Source: Chlamydiota bacterium (GTDB lineage Bacteria > Chlamydiota > Chlamydiia > Chlamydiales > SM23-39). From it: a stretch of 6,502 nucleotides of DNA. The stretch covers positions 1-6,502 of the forward strand of contig JAJFML010000117.1 in assembly GCA_021772195.1 (NCBI GenBank). Reading direction: 5' to 3'. Below are positions 1-5,705 of this stretch, piece by piece; the stretch's first letter is position 1, and each line of letters opens with the position of its first letter. Made by a program: the position numbers and the translations under genes. Under the pieces are notes generated by a model. The model saw only the letters and a list, made by a program, of their open reading frames with translations, was not told where the DNA came from and did no database searches.

Positions 1-2
1 GC

Positions 3-734
3 TCGCGTCTCTTCTATCTTATCATCACCTCTGCTCTTACAAACTTTTTACTCAAAAACTATTTCCAGCTTCCCAGACCCTTTTCAGAACTACCCGATCT
101 AGCTCTTATTCACTTAAACAGCTTTAGTTTCCCGAGCGGTGCAGCTCAAAATTCAATGGTTTTAGCCGGTCTATTTATCTACGCATTGCGTTCGAAGTGG
201 GCAGCTATCATTGGTGTTTGCTACACCTTATTGATGGGCTTTTCCAGACTCTATCTGGGCGTTCATTATCCAACAGATGTCCTAGCTGGATATCTTGTTG
301 GCTTGACACTTCTTGCTCTCTTTATTTTGTCTCATAAGTCATTAGAAAATCTTATTGGAAGACATCCCTACTGGAGCCTTGGCTTTGCCGTTTTTATCCC
401 ATTAAAGATCATTCTTTTCTACCCAAACACCTCAACTATTCTCTATTTGACAACTTTTATTGCAGTCTCAATTGGCGTCTTTTTTTCGCTCTTTTATGGT
501 CTCTATTTAGAAAATCCGAAAAAACTCACTTACTCTCTTGCCAGAATTTTTATTGGCGTATCGGGGCTTTTTATTCTCTACTTTTTAATCGAACTTGGAT
601 TTAAGCCCTATTTTTCTAAGCCCATATTAGTTGCACTTTCCTCACTTGCAATTGGCCTTTGGACATCTCTTGGTTCAAGCCCGCTAATTAAGCTTCTCAT
701 CCCAAAATCGAAGTGGATGCACCATACACAATGA
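3..734 (+). CDS. PAP2-superfamily membrane phosphatase, 5'-truncated by window edge
   Basis: The reading frame is open from the window edge, so the true start lies upstream; 243 residues are visible. The three PAP2 phosphatase motifs can be read in order with normal spacing. Motif 1 is K18..R25-P26 (Kx6RP). Motif 2 is PSGA at 44-47, where the family has PSGH. Motif 3 is S81-R82..H88..D92 (SRLYLGVHYPTD). Several hydrophobic segments follow, so this is an integral inner-membrane protein with an extra C-terminal membrane region of about 140 residues beyond the PAP2 core. Family members hydrolyse phosphate monoesters or pyrophosphates of lipids such as undecaprenyl pyrophosphate, phosphatidate or lipid A; the substrate here cannot be told. 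The ATG at 156 lies inside the motif 2 region and is not the real start. The odd point is the motif 2 histidine, replaced by alanine (GCA). The stop overlaps the start of the downstream transporter, so the two are probably co-translated. The family is secure; whether the enzyme is active is not. Confidence 0.88.
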   Translation, partial: SRLFYLIITSALTNFLLKNYFQLPRPFSELPDLALIHLNSFSFPSGAAQNSMVLAGLFIYALRSKWAAIIGVCYTLLMGFSRLYLGVHYPTDVLAGYLVGLTLLALFILSHKSLENLIGRHPYWSLGFAVFIPLKIILFYPNTSTILYLTTFIAVSIGVFFSLFYGLYLENPKKLTYSLARIFIGVSGLFILYFLIELGFKPYFSKPILVALSSLAIGLWTSLGSSPLIKLLIPKSKWMHHTQ

Positions 735-1948
735 AGAGCTCCTTCTTAGCCGGGATCTTAGGAAATTTAACCGAACACTACGATAGCGCTCTCTATGCAA
801 TGCTGGCTCCTATTTTAGCGCCGCATTTCTTTCCCTACGACCCTCTTACTTCACTCATCTTAACCTTTGCAATCATGCCTTTAGGTATGCTTACGAGACC
901 TCTCGGTGCACTTTTTTTTGGATACATAGGCGATACCTATGGAAGACGTCGCGCTCTTTTTCTCTCACTATCTGGCATGGCAATTACAACCACATTAATG
1001 GGTTCGCTTCCTACCTACCAAACTGTTGGCTTCTTAGCTCCCGTTCTTTTGGCACTAGGGCGTATCTTTCAAAACTTCTTCGCCTCGGGCGAAACATCAG
1101 GTGGTGCTATCTTTGTCTTAGAAGAGTCAGACAGAAAGGGGAAAAACCTACTAAGCAGTCTCTACAGTTGTTCAACCATATTGGGAATTCTTATTGCCTC
1201 TTTTTCTGTGACCGTTATCTCTTATTTTGGTTGGATTGAATCGGGTTGGAGATATCTATTTTTCCTTGGATCAATCGCAGGCATCTTTGGTCTATATATG
1301 AGGAGAGACGCTCCTATTAAGATGGTTGATAAGGAAAAAGTAAAACCATTAAGGCTTCTGAAAAAATACCCCTATGAGATCCTATCGATCATACTTGTAT
1401 CAGGGTTTTCCTATACAATTTATGCTTTTTGCACGAGCTTTATGAATGGATTTTTGCCCCTGATTGCTTCCGTCTCTCACACCGGAGCGATGGGACTAAA
1501 CACAACCATTCTTCTCTTAGATCTTGCCGCACTCCCTCTTTTTGGAATTCTTGCAGATAGATTCTCAAAAGATCTAGTGATGGGCCTATCTTCCCTGTTA
1601 GCAGCTCTTTTTGCGCCCTTTCTCTTTCTCTTTTTAAAAGATGCAAGCCTACTTGGTGCCTCTTTTATTAGAGTCTTTTTCGTCCTGATTGGCGCCTGTT
1701 TTGCTGCCCCCTTTCATTTTTGGGCACTCAGCATAGTTCCTAAAGAAAATAGATATCTTATTATTAGCTTCAGTGTAGCTATTGGCTCTCAAATTATCGG
1801 CGCGCCATCGACAGCAATTGGACTCATGCTCTATAAAAACACTGGACTCACTCTAGCACCTGCAATCTACTTATCTTTCACTGCCATTATAGCATCCAGT
1901 GCGATCTACCTCACGACGAAAAGAGTTGAAAGCCGACAAACAGTTTGA
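731..1948 (+). CDS. MHS-family major facilitator (ProP-like metabolite:H+ symporter)
   Basis: Predicted 405-residue inner-membrane transporter with about 12 hydrophobic segments. Characteristic MHS features are the early GNLTEHYDSALYAMLAP segment (TM1), the loop 2-3 motif GYIGDTYGRRRAL at about residues 64-76, the F..SGETSGGAIFVLEE stretch in TM4, GWRYLFFLGSIAGIFGLYMRR in TM6, and a second motif A copy, GILADRF, at about 272-278. This subfamily includes the proline/betaine transporter ProP and the alpha-ketoglutarate and citrate permeases. It moves small osmolytes or organic acids with protons, and the exact substrate cannot be read from the sequence. I chose ATG 731 because it forms an ATGA overlap with the stop of the upstream phosphatase gene. 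A GTG at 713 would add six residues (MDAPYT) and is the alternative; neither has a strong Shine-Dalgarno. The gene is intact and of normal family length. Expression probably depends on the upstream gene's promoter, which is outside the window. Confidence 0.88.
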   Translation: MKSSFLAGILGNLTEHYDSALYAMLAPILAPHFFPYDPLTSLILTFAIMPLGMLTRPLGALFFGYIGDTYGRRRALFLSLSGMAITTTLMGSLPTYQTVGFLAPVLLALGRIFQNFFASGETSGGAIFVLEESDRKGKNLLSSLYSCSTILGILIASFSVTVISYFGWIESGWRYLFFLGSIAGIFGLYMRRDAPIKMVDKEKVKPLRLLKKYPYEILSIILVSGFSYTIYAFCTSFMNGFLPLIASVSHTGAMGLNTTILLLDLAALPLFGILADRFSKDLVMGLSSLLAALFAPFLFLFLKDASLLGASFIRVFFVLIGACFAAPFHFWALSIVPKENRYLIISFSVAIGSQIIGAPSTAIGLMLYKNTGLTLAPAIYLSFTAIIASSAIYLTTKRVESRQTV

Positions 1949-2034
1949 AATAAAGTGGCTTTTCAACCGTATATAAAGATAGGTCTAGTTAATTGATTTT
2001 TTTAAGATCTTACTAAATAAACCTTAAAGACTAA

Positions 2035-2055
2035 CCTAAACCTTTAAAGGTTAGG
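2035..2055. terminator. AT-rich hairpin in the convergent spacer, weak terminator candidate
   Basis: An inverted repeat, CCTAAACC-TTTAAA-GGTTAGG, can form a 7-bp stem with one bulged A; the TTTAAA core is itself self-complementary. No T-tract follows on the plus strand. On the minus strand the downstream bases are only moderately T-rich. It lies between the 3' ends of the transporter (87 bp away) and the kinase (125 bp away). It could slow transcription from either side, but it is not a strong intrinsic terminator. Confidence 0.3.
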
Positions 2056-2176
2056 AGAGAAAAGAAGGAATCTATCCTGCACCATCATCCAGAGGAAATG
2101 TATAATAGGAGCTGCCTTAGCTGTCATTTTCTTTTACCTAACAAGCGGATCGAAGCGAGTTAAACAGACTAGATAA
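2048..2176 (+). pseudogene. Possible decayed C-terminal remnant of a transporter gene
   Basis: This stretch is open in one frame but has no ATG, GTG or TTG start. Its end reads IIGAALAVIFFYLTSGSKRV followed by KQTR and a stop: one hydrophobic segment, a basic patch, then termination. That resembles the end of the transporter just upstream (IIASSAIYLTTKRVESRQTV, stop). In the neighbouring frame, positions 2067-2084 read GIYPAP, comparable with the GLTLAPAIYL stretch that precedes the last helix in the intact protein. The simplest reading is the frameshifted tail of a second, mostly deleted MFS copy. The match is short, and hydrophobic segments resemble each other easily, so chance is a serious alternative. 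Nothing else in the 1949-2179 spacer looks coding. Confidence 0.25.
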
Positions 2177-2179
2177 CAG

Positions 2180-3571
2180 CTATGCGGTCTCTCTTTCTTC
2201 ATCACCAGATGATAGCCCTGAAGAAGATTCAGCAAGAGCCTCAAGAACTTCAGGAGACTCATAGCTCTTGAGATTTACCTTAAGCCCCTCTTTCAAATCT
2301 AGAATCATGCCTGATAAAACTAATTTTCCCGTCTCATCATAGATATGAACATCAAGAGGAAAGGAGTCTTTGGGAAGATGCACGCAAAGTGGTGAGTCAT
2401 GAACCTCTGCAAACTCTATACTTTTTCTGTTGAAGATAAAGTGAATTTTTCCTCTGTCAATTTCAAGATGACTTAAATCGAGGTGAAAATTAACTTCTTC
2501 ATCTTTGTGAGCTCTTAGGAATGGATGGTTTAATAACTCTTTGAATGTCGCTCTTTTTTCAGGATTAAGATGAAGCATCCTCTTTAAAAGATCTATAAAT
2601 AGCTCTAATTCATCCGATGATTCATTATTAGCTATTTCACATTCCCTGATTCTAGTAATAAAGTCTTTCTGCTCATTTTCTAAATATTGTGACGCAGACT
2701 TTAGCACCTCATCACCCGTTTTAGGGTCGATCTGTAAGAACTTTTTCTTAAGTACATCGTGCACAATCATAGTAAGAGTAACACCAAAGTGTCTATTTAG
2801 AAGATGAAGATAGTCTAACAGCGCTACATCATTCTCTTCTTTTGCCTTCAAATCAAAAAGCCTTCTTCCAGTAAAGAAACCAAAAAGACAGCACCCATAG
2901 CTCCAAACATCTGCAGAAAATGTCGATCCGAAACCAAGAAACATTTCAGGAGCTCGGTAATAAAGTGTTGTAAGTACTTTCCATACAACCATTCCCTCTT
3001 TGATTTTACAGGTAGCACCAAAGTCAATCACCCTATCGAGTGTTAAATTTGCGGGTCCAAGATCAAAATGTGCATATCCTAACTCATGCATCTTTGCTAA
3101 TGCTTCCATATGCTTTATCATAATAGGTCTTAAAGCCTTAAATCCCCCTACAAACCGTTTTAGTACATGATCATCTCTACCCATCACTAGCGCACTTCTT
3201 CTTTGAGATCCTACGAAATGATCGATGTGTTTAACAATATGTGGAACTCCTAATGCATTTAATTTTTGGATATTATTTATCTCATCTAAAGCGACCTTTT
3301 CTACTGCTCTAATCAAACCTTCTGAGCTATTTCCTTGATCAAAGTCACAAATTTTCACAACTCTATGAGCATCAATTGCATAAATACGACCAAATGACCC
3401 ACTGGCAAGAAAAGTAAGTCTTAAAAATTGAGAGATCCAATGGTCAAAAGTATTTTGAGAAGAAAGAGCTACTTTCTTCTCAATTTCCGTATGCCTACGT
3501 TTTGCAGGTCTATTGTGATAAATCTCTACTACTTTAGAGCTTGATTCTGCTCCCGCTGCTGCTGCTGCCAT
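2180..3571 (-). CDS. Eukaryote-like (CMGC-type) Ser/Thr protein kinase with extra C-terminal region
   Basis: Predicted soluble 463-residue protein. The kinase domain spans about residues 50-352: glycine loop SGSFGRIY (57-64), ATP-binding Lys73 (VVKICDF), candidate helix-C Glu97, catalytic loop HFDLGPAN (168-175) with Asp170 and Asn175, DFG at 183-185, APE at 207-209 within YYRAPEMFLG, ADVWSYGC (220-227), and the late NPEKRAT (336-342). YYRAPE and the C-lobe pattern resemble DYRK/HIPK/PRP4/SRPK kinases more than bacterial PknB types. The HRD arginine is Phe and the following Lys is Gly, so it is a non-RD kinase, but all phosphotransfer residues remain. Residues about 358-445 are an unassigned, probably beta-rich extension with a Ser/Glu-rich tail. 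The N-terminus has five alanines (a GCT/GCA triplet run) and a basic RPAKRRH patch. No signal peptide or TM segment is seen. Start ATG 3571 is chosen because GAGAG lies 5 bases upstream and a promoter sits just before it. TTG 3625 and ATG 3598 fall inside that promoter. The target is unknown; a host-directed effector role is inference. Confidence 0.87.
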   Translation of the reverse strand: MAAAAAGAESSSKVVEIYHNRPAKRRHTEIEKKVALSSQNTFDHWISQFLRLTFLASGSFGRIYAIDAHRVVKICDFDQGNSSEGLIRAVEKVALDEINNIQKLNALGVPHIVKHIDHFVGSQRRSALVMGRDDHVLKRFVGGFKALRPIMIKHMEALAKMHELGYAHFDLGPANLTLDRVIDFGATCKIKEGMVVWKVLTTLYYRAPEMFLGFGSTFSADVWSYGCCLFGFFTGRRLFDLKAKEENDVALLDYLHLLNRHFGVTLTMIVHDVLKKKFLQIDPKTGDEVLKSASQYLENEQKDFITRIRECEIANNESSDELELFIDLLKRMLHLNPEKRATFKELLNHPFLRAHKDEEVNFHLDLSHLEIDRGKIHFIFNRKSIEFAEVHDSPLCVHLPKDSFPLDVHIYDETGKLVLSGMILDLKEGLKVNLKSYESPEVLEALAESSSGLSSGDEERETA

Positions 3572-3596
3572 AAATTCTCTCAATTTTTGAGAAAAC

Positions 3597-3625
3597 ATTC
3601 TAAATTGGACAGTGAAAAGAATCAA
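3597..3625 (-). promoter_or_regulatory. Sigma-70-like promoter of the kinase gene
   Basis: On the minus strand a -35 box TTGATT (3625-3620) and a -10 box TAGAAT (3602-3597) are separated by exactly 17 bases; each is close to consensus (TTGACA/TATAAT). The expected transcription start near 3590 gives a leader of about 20 bases before ATG 3571. That leader contains the ribosome site GAGAG (3581-3577). The promoter lies directly after the terminator of the upstream gene, which fits independent transcription of the kinase. Confidence 0.68.
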
Positions 3626-3630
3626 TTCTT

Positions 3631-3661
3631 AAGAAAAAATTTACCCCGAAGGGCATTCGGG
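3631..3661 (-). terminator. Intrinsic terminator of the exported-protein gene
   Basis: Reading the minus strand, CCCGAA (3661-3656), loop TGCCC and TTCGGG (3650-3645) form a 6-bp GC-rich hairpin. It is followed by GTAAA and then TTTTTTCTT (3639-3631). It begins 10 bases after the stop codon of the exported-protein gene and ends just before the kinase promoter. Position, stem and T-tract all agree with a rho-independent terminator acting in the minus direction. Confidence 0.72.
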
Positions 3662-3671
3662 AGGATTCAAC

Positions 3672-4559
3672 TTAAAAATCAAAGATATCTTCGTCTCGAT
3701 TTTTCTTATATTCTTTAAAAATCTCAGATAACATCTCTTCAAAATCATTCTTTGGAAGGACCTTTTCATCAAAAAGATCGCGGATGAGCTCACAATGATT
3801 CTGCCCTATTCCAAAAGCCTTAAGAAAGAAGTATTCATAAGTAGATGCTCCCTCAATGTCTTTCCTAATTTTTGGAAGAAATTCTGTGATAAATGGATCT
3901 TGAACACCTTGCAAAATACGATCTTTATTACCATCTACAACGCCATTGTAGTAAGAGTAAAGCGCATCTTCAAAATCCTCAAACCCAACTTTATTCAAAA
4001 CAAGTTCAGAAATCATTTCTTGATTCACTTTTTCTCTTATATTTACCTCTGAGAGTCCTCTTAACTCAGGGAACTTTGCAAAGTCTATTAAACCGGAACT
4101 CACATAGAAGGAGGCATCTATGACTCTGGCCAGATTATCCATTGAAATACCATCTAGGTGAGTTATTAAATCACTTGCTAACGCATTTTCAGGAAAAGCA
4201 TTTGCTAGGTCTACTATTTTAACTCGTAGAAAGTTGATCTCATTTGCAATTCGGGCCTTTTCGGCAGACAGCCCTTTATTTAAGAATTTTTGGACCTTAT
4301 CAAATAACTGAAGATCGTTCTCAATGAGAAGAGAAAGGCTTTCTATATAGGTCTGATTTAAATCAGATTGAATTTCTAAGATAGTTTCAAATACATCTGT
4401 CTTGTCAGAATATTTTTCAGCCAATTCGTTACTAATTTTAGATGTCAATCCAGATAAATCCTGATACGACTCTAAAATGGTAGCGAGCCCCTCTTCTTTG
4501 AAATTCGCAAAAAGGGAAAATGTTAATAGTGTAAATAGTGGTAAAATTGTAAATTTCAT
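3672..4559 (-). CDS. Exported protein of unknown function (signal peptide, helical)
   Basis: Predicted 295-residue protein whose family I do not recognise. It starts with a typical Sec signal peptide: MKF, a hydrophobic core ILPLFTLLTFSLF, and a likely cleavage around residues 17-19 (LFA/N). There is no lipobox cysteine, so it should be released to the periplasm or beyond rather than lipidated. The mature part has no further membrane segment, is rich in Leu, Ile, Glu, Asp and Lys with long predicted helices, contains a single cysteine (in GQNHCELIRD) and ends in an acidic tail (RDEDIFDF). Start ATG 4559 is fixed by a strong Shine-Dalgarno GGAGG 5 bases upstream; an in-frame TTG four codons earlier overlaps that site and is rejected. 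A terminator follows 10 bases after the stop, so it is probably monocistronic. It is codirectional with the kinase and divergent from waaC. A surface, periplasmic or secreted role is possible; no activity can be assigned. Confidence 0.8.
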   Translation of the reverse strand: MKFTILPLFTLLTFSLFANFKEEGLATILESYQDLSGLTSKISNELAEKYSDKTDVFETILEIQSDLNQTYIESLSLLIENDLQLFDKVQKFLNKGLSAEKARIANEINFLRVKIVDLANAFPENALASDLITHLDGISMDNLARVIDASFYVSSGLIDFAKFPELRGLSEVNIREKVNQEMISELVLNKVGFEDFEDALYSYYNGVVDGNKDRILQGVQDPFITEFLPKIRKDIEGASTYEYFFLKAFGIGQNHCELIRDLFDEKVLPKNDFEEMLSEIFKEYKKNRDEDIFDF

Positions 4560-4564
4560 AATGA

Positions 4565-4569
4565 CCTCC
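4565..4569 (-). promoter_or_regulatory. Ribosome binding site GGAGG that decides the exported protein's start
   Basis: On the minus strand GGAGG is followed by five bases (TCATT) and then ATG 4559. It is the strongest Shine-Dalgarno sequence in the window. It lies inside the upstream in-frame TTG extension, so translation should begin at the ATG and yield the clean signal peptide. Confidence 0.8.
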
Positions 4570-4583
4570 AAAAAATTCTGAAG

Positions 4584-4589
4584 AATATA
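4584..4589 (-). promoter_or_regulatory. Possible -10 box for the exported-protein gene
   Basis: TATATT on the minus strand would place transcription start near 4577, about 18 bases before ATG 4559 and just upstream of the GGAGG site. This is the same compact arrangement as at the kinase promoter. No good -35 box is visible at 16-18 bases upstream (ATCATT at 17), so support is limited. The 90-base divergent gap to waaC shows no convincing plus-strand promoter either. Confidence 0.3.
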
Positions 4590-4649
4590 CTACCCATTCT
4601 GAATTAAATGATCACCTTTTTCCTTTGATCGTGTTAGGATAAATCTGAT

Positions 4650-5705
4650 ATGCATGCTCTACTGATTAAAATGAGTTCCATGGGAGATCTCCTTCACGTT
4701 CTTCCCGCCATCACAGATGCATCAAAAGCTGTGCCTGGACTTACCTTTGATTGGGTAATTGAAGAGAATTTTTCTGAAATAGCCTCATGGCATCCGGCCA
4801 TCCGTTCCATCATCCCTTCAGCACACAGACGCTGGCGAAAAAATATTTTCAAAACCTTTTTTTCAGGCGAATTTTCCTTGTTTTATCAAACGCTAAGATC
4901 TACAAAATATGACATGGTTCTAGATGGACAGACCAACTTTAAAAGCGCTCTTATCTCCCTATTATCTAGAGGCTTGCGAGTAGGCCTCGATAAGTACAGC
5001 GTAAGAGAGTATGTCGCCCACTTTGCCTATCAAAAAAAATATAATGTCACAAGAAAACAGCATGCCATCGAAATCTTAAGACACTTTTTTGCAAAAGCTT
5101 TTGACTATGAGCATCCGGGCACAGCTCCAGACTACGGAATTGATCCAACTATTTTTGAAGCAGAAAAACTGGATATGCCTGATAAATACCTCGTCTTCAT
5201 CCATGCAGCTAGTTGGAAAACAAAACTCTGGCCAGAAGAGTTTTTCACAAAACTCGTACAATTTGCAGAAGAGGAGAATATTCCCGTTTTTCTTCCGTGG
5301 GGTACTTTGGATGAAAGAGACAGAGCAAAACGAATTGTTAAAAACTGTAAGAATGGCGTTGTTCTACCGAAGATGAGCTTGAGCACTCTTGCACGCGTTC
5401 TGGTTAGATCAACAGGCGCAGTTTGCGTAGATACCGGCCTTAGCCACTTAGCAGCTGCATTAGATGTCCCATCTGTCAATCTGTATGGACCTACCGATCC
5501 TAACTTGGTAGGAGCTATCGGGCCTAAACAAATCCAACTTACATCTGGATTTGCCTGCTCGCCCTGCAATAAGGGAAAATGCGCTTTTACTGGACAGGGA
5601 TCTGTTTTTCCCGCCTGCTTTTCTTACCTTACGCCAAAAAAGGTCTGGAGTTCTGTTTCAGAAAATCTTCTAGCTAGGCTTGTGCTTTTGAATAAGCTTT
5701 CTTAA
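4650..5705 (+). CDS. waaC: Lipopolysaccharide heptosyltransferase I (WaaC/RfaC)
   Basis: Predicted 351-residue GT9-family glycosyltransferase that adds the first L-glycero-D-manno-heptose from ADP-heptose to Kdo of the LPS inner core, at the cytoplasmic face of the inner membrane. The N-terminus ([19 protein letters not shown]) and [19 protein letters not shown] follow E. coli WaaC closely as I recall it. Key residues fall at the same positions as in the E. coli enzyme: Asp13, Lys192, Asp261-Thr262-Gly263 and His266 ([19 protein letters not shown]). It is about 30 residues longer than the E. coli protein. The extra C-terminal part carries four cysteines (C303, C306, C311, C323), a pattern I associate with some heptosyltransferase II-like proteins and a possible metal site. 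Start ATG 4650 gives the canonical N-terminus; the best Shine-Dalgarno, AGGA, is a rather distant 10 bases upstream. The 3' end overlaps the acnA 3' end on the opposite strand by 36 bases. If the host is a chlamydia, heptose transfer would set it apart from Chlamydia trachomatis, whose LPS core lacks heptose. Confidence 0.92.
   Translation: MHALLIKMSSMGDLLHVLPAITDASKAVPGLTFDWVIEENFSEIASWHPAIRSIIPSAHRRWRKNIFKTFFSGEFSLFYQTLRSTKYDMVLDGQTNFKSALISLLSRGLRVGLDKYSVREYVAHFAYQKKYNVTRKQHAIEILRHFFAKAFDYEHPGTAPDYGIDPTIFEAEKLDMPDKYLVFIHAASWKTKLWPEEFFTKLVQFAEEENIPVFLPWGTLDERDRAKRIVKNCKNGVVLPKMSLSTLARVLVRSTGAVCVDTGLSHLAAALDVPSVNLYGPTDPNLVGAIGPKQIQLTSGFACSPCNKGKCAFTGQGSVFPACFSYLTPKKVWSSVSENLLARLVLLNKLS

Noticed and set aside
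1440..1646. Minus-strand open frame of 68 codons inside the transporter
   Set aside because: The basic, Arg/Glu-rich product is what antisense of hydrophobic transmembrane codons typically gives.
2003..2012. Perfect 10-base palindrome TAAGATCTTA after the transporter
   Set aside because: It has no loop to form a stable hairpin and no repeat partner nearby; such short palindromes are common in AT-rich DNA.
2098..2163. Small plus-strand ORF from ATG 2098 (21 codons)
   Set aside because: It has AGAGG only 2 bases before the ATG, is very short, and its product has no recognisable pattern. The neighbouring frame, with the hydrophobic segment, explains the region better.
3795..4123. Two overlapping plus-strand open frames inside the exported-protein gene
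   Set aside because: They are antisense to a gene with a signal peptide, strong ribosome site and terminator; their products show no domain-like pattern.
4620..4649. Plus-strand promoter for waaC with TTGATC and TAGGAT
   Set aside because: The two boxes are only 4 bases apart, and no partner box stands at 16-18 bases from either, so I cannot support a promoter here.
5132..5569. Long open frame on the minus strand opposite waaC (145 codons)
   Set aside because: It lies wholly inside waaC, which has clear family motifs at conserved positions. The opposite-strand product has no recognisable features and no ribosome site was identified.
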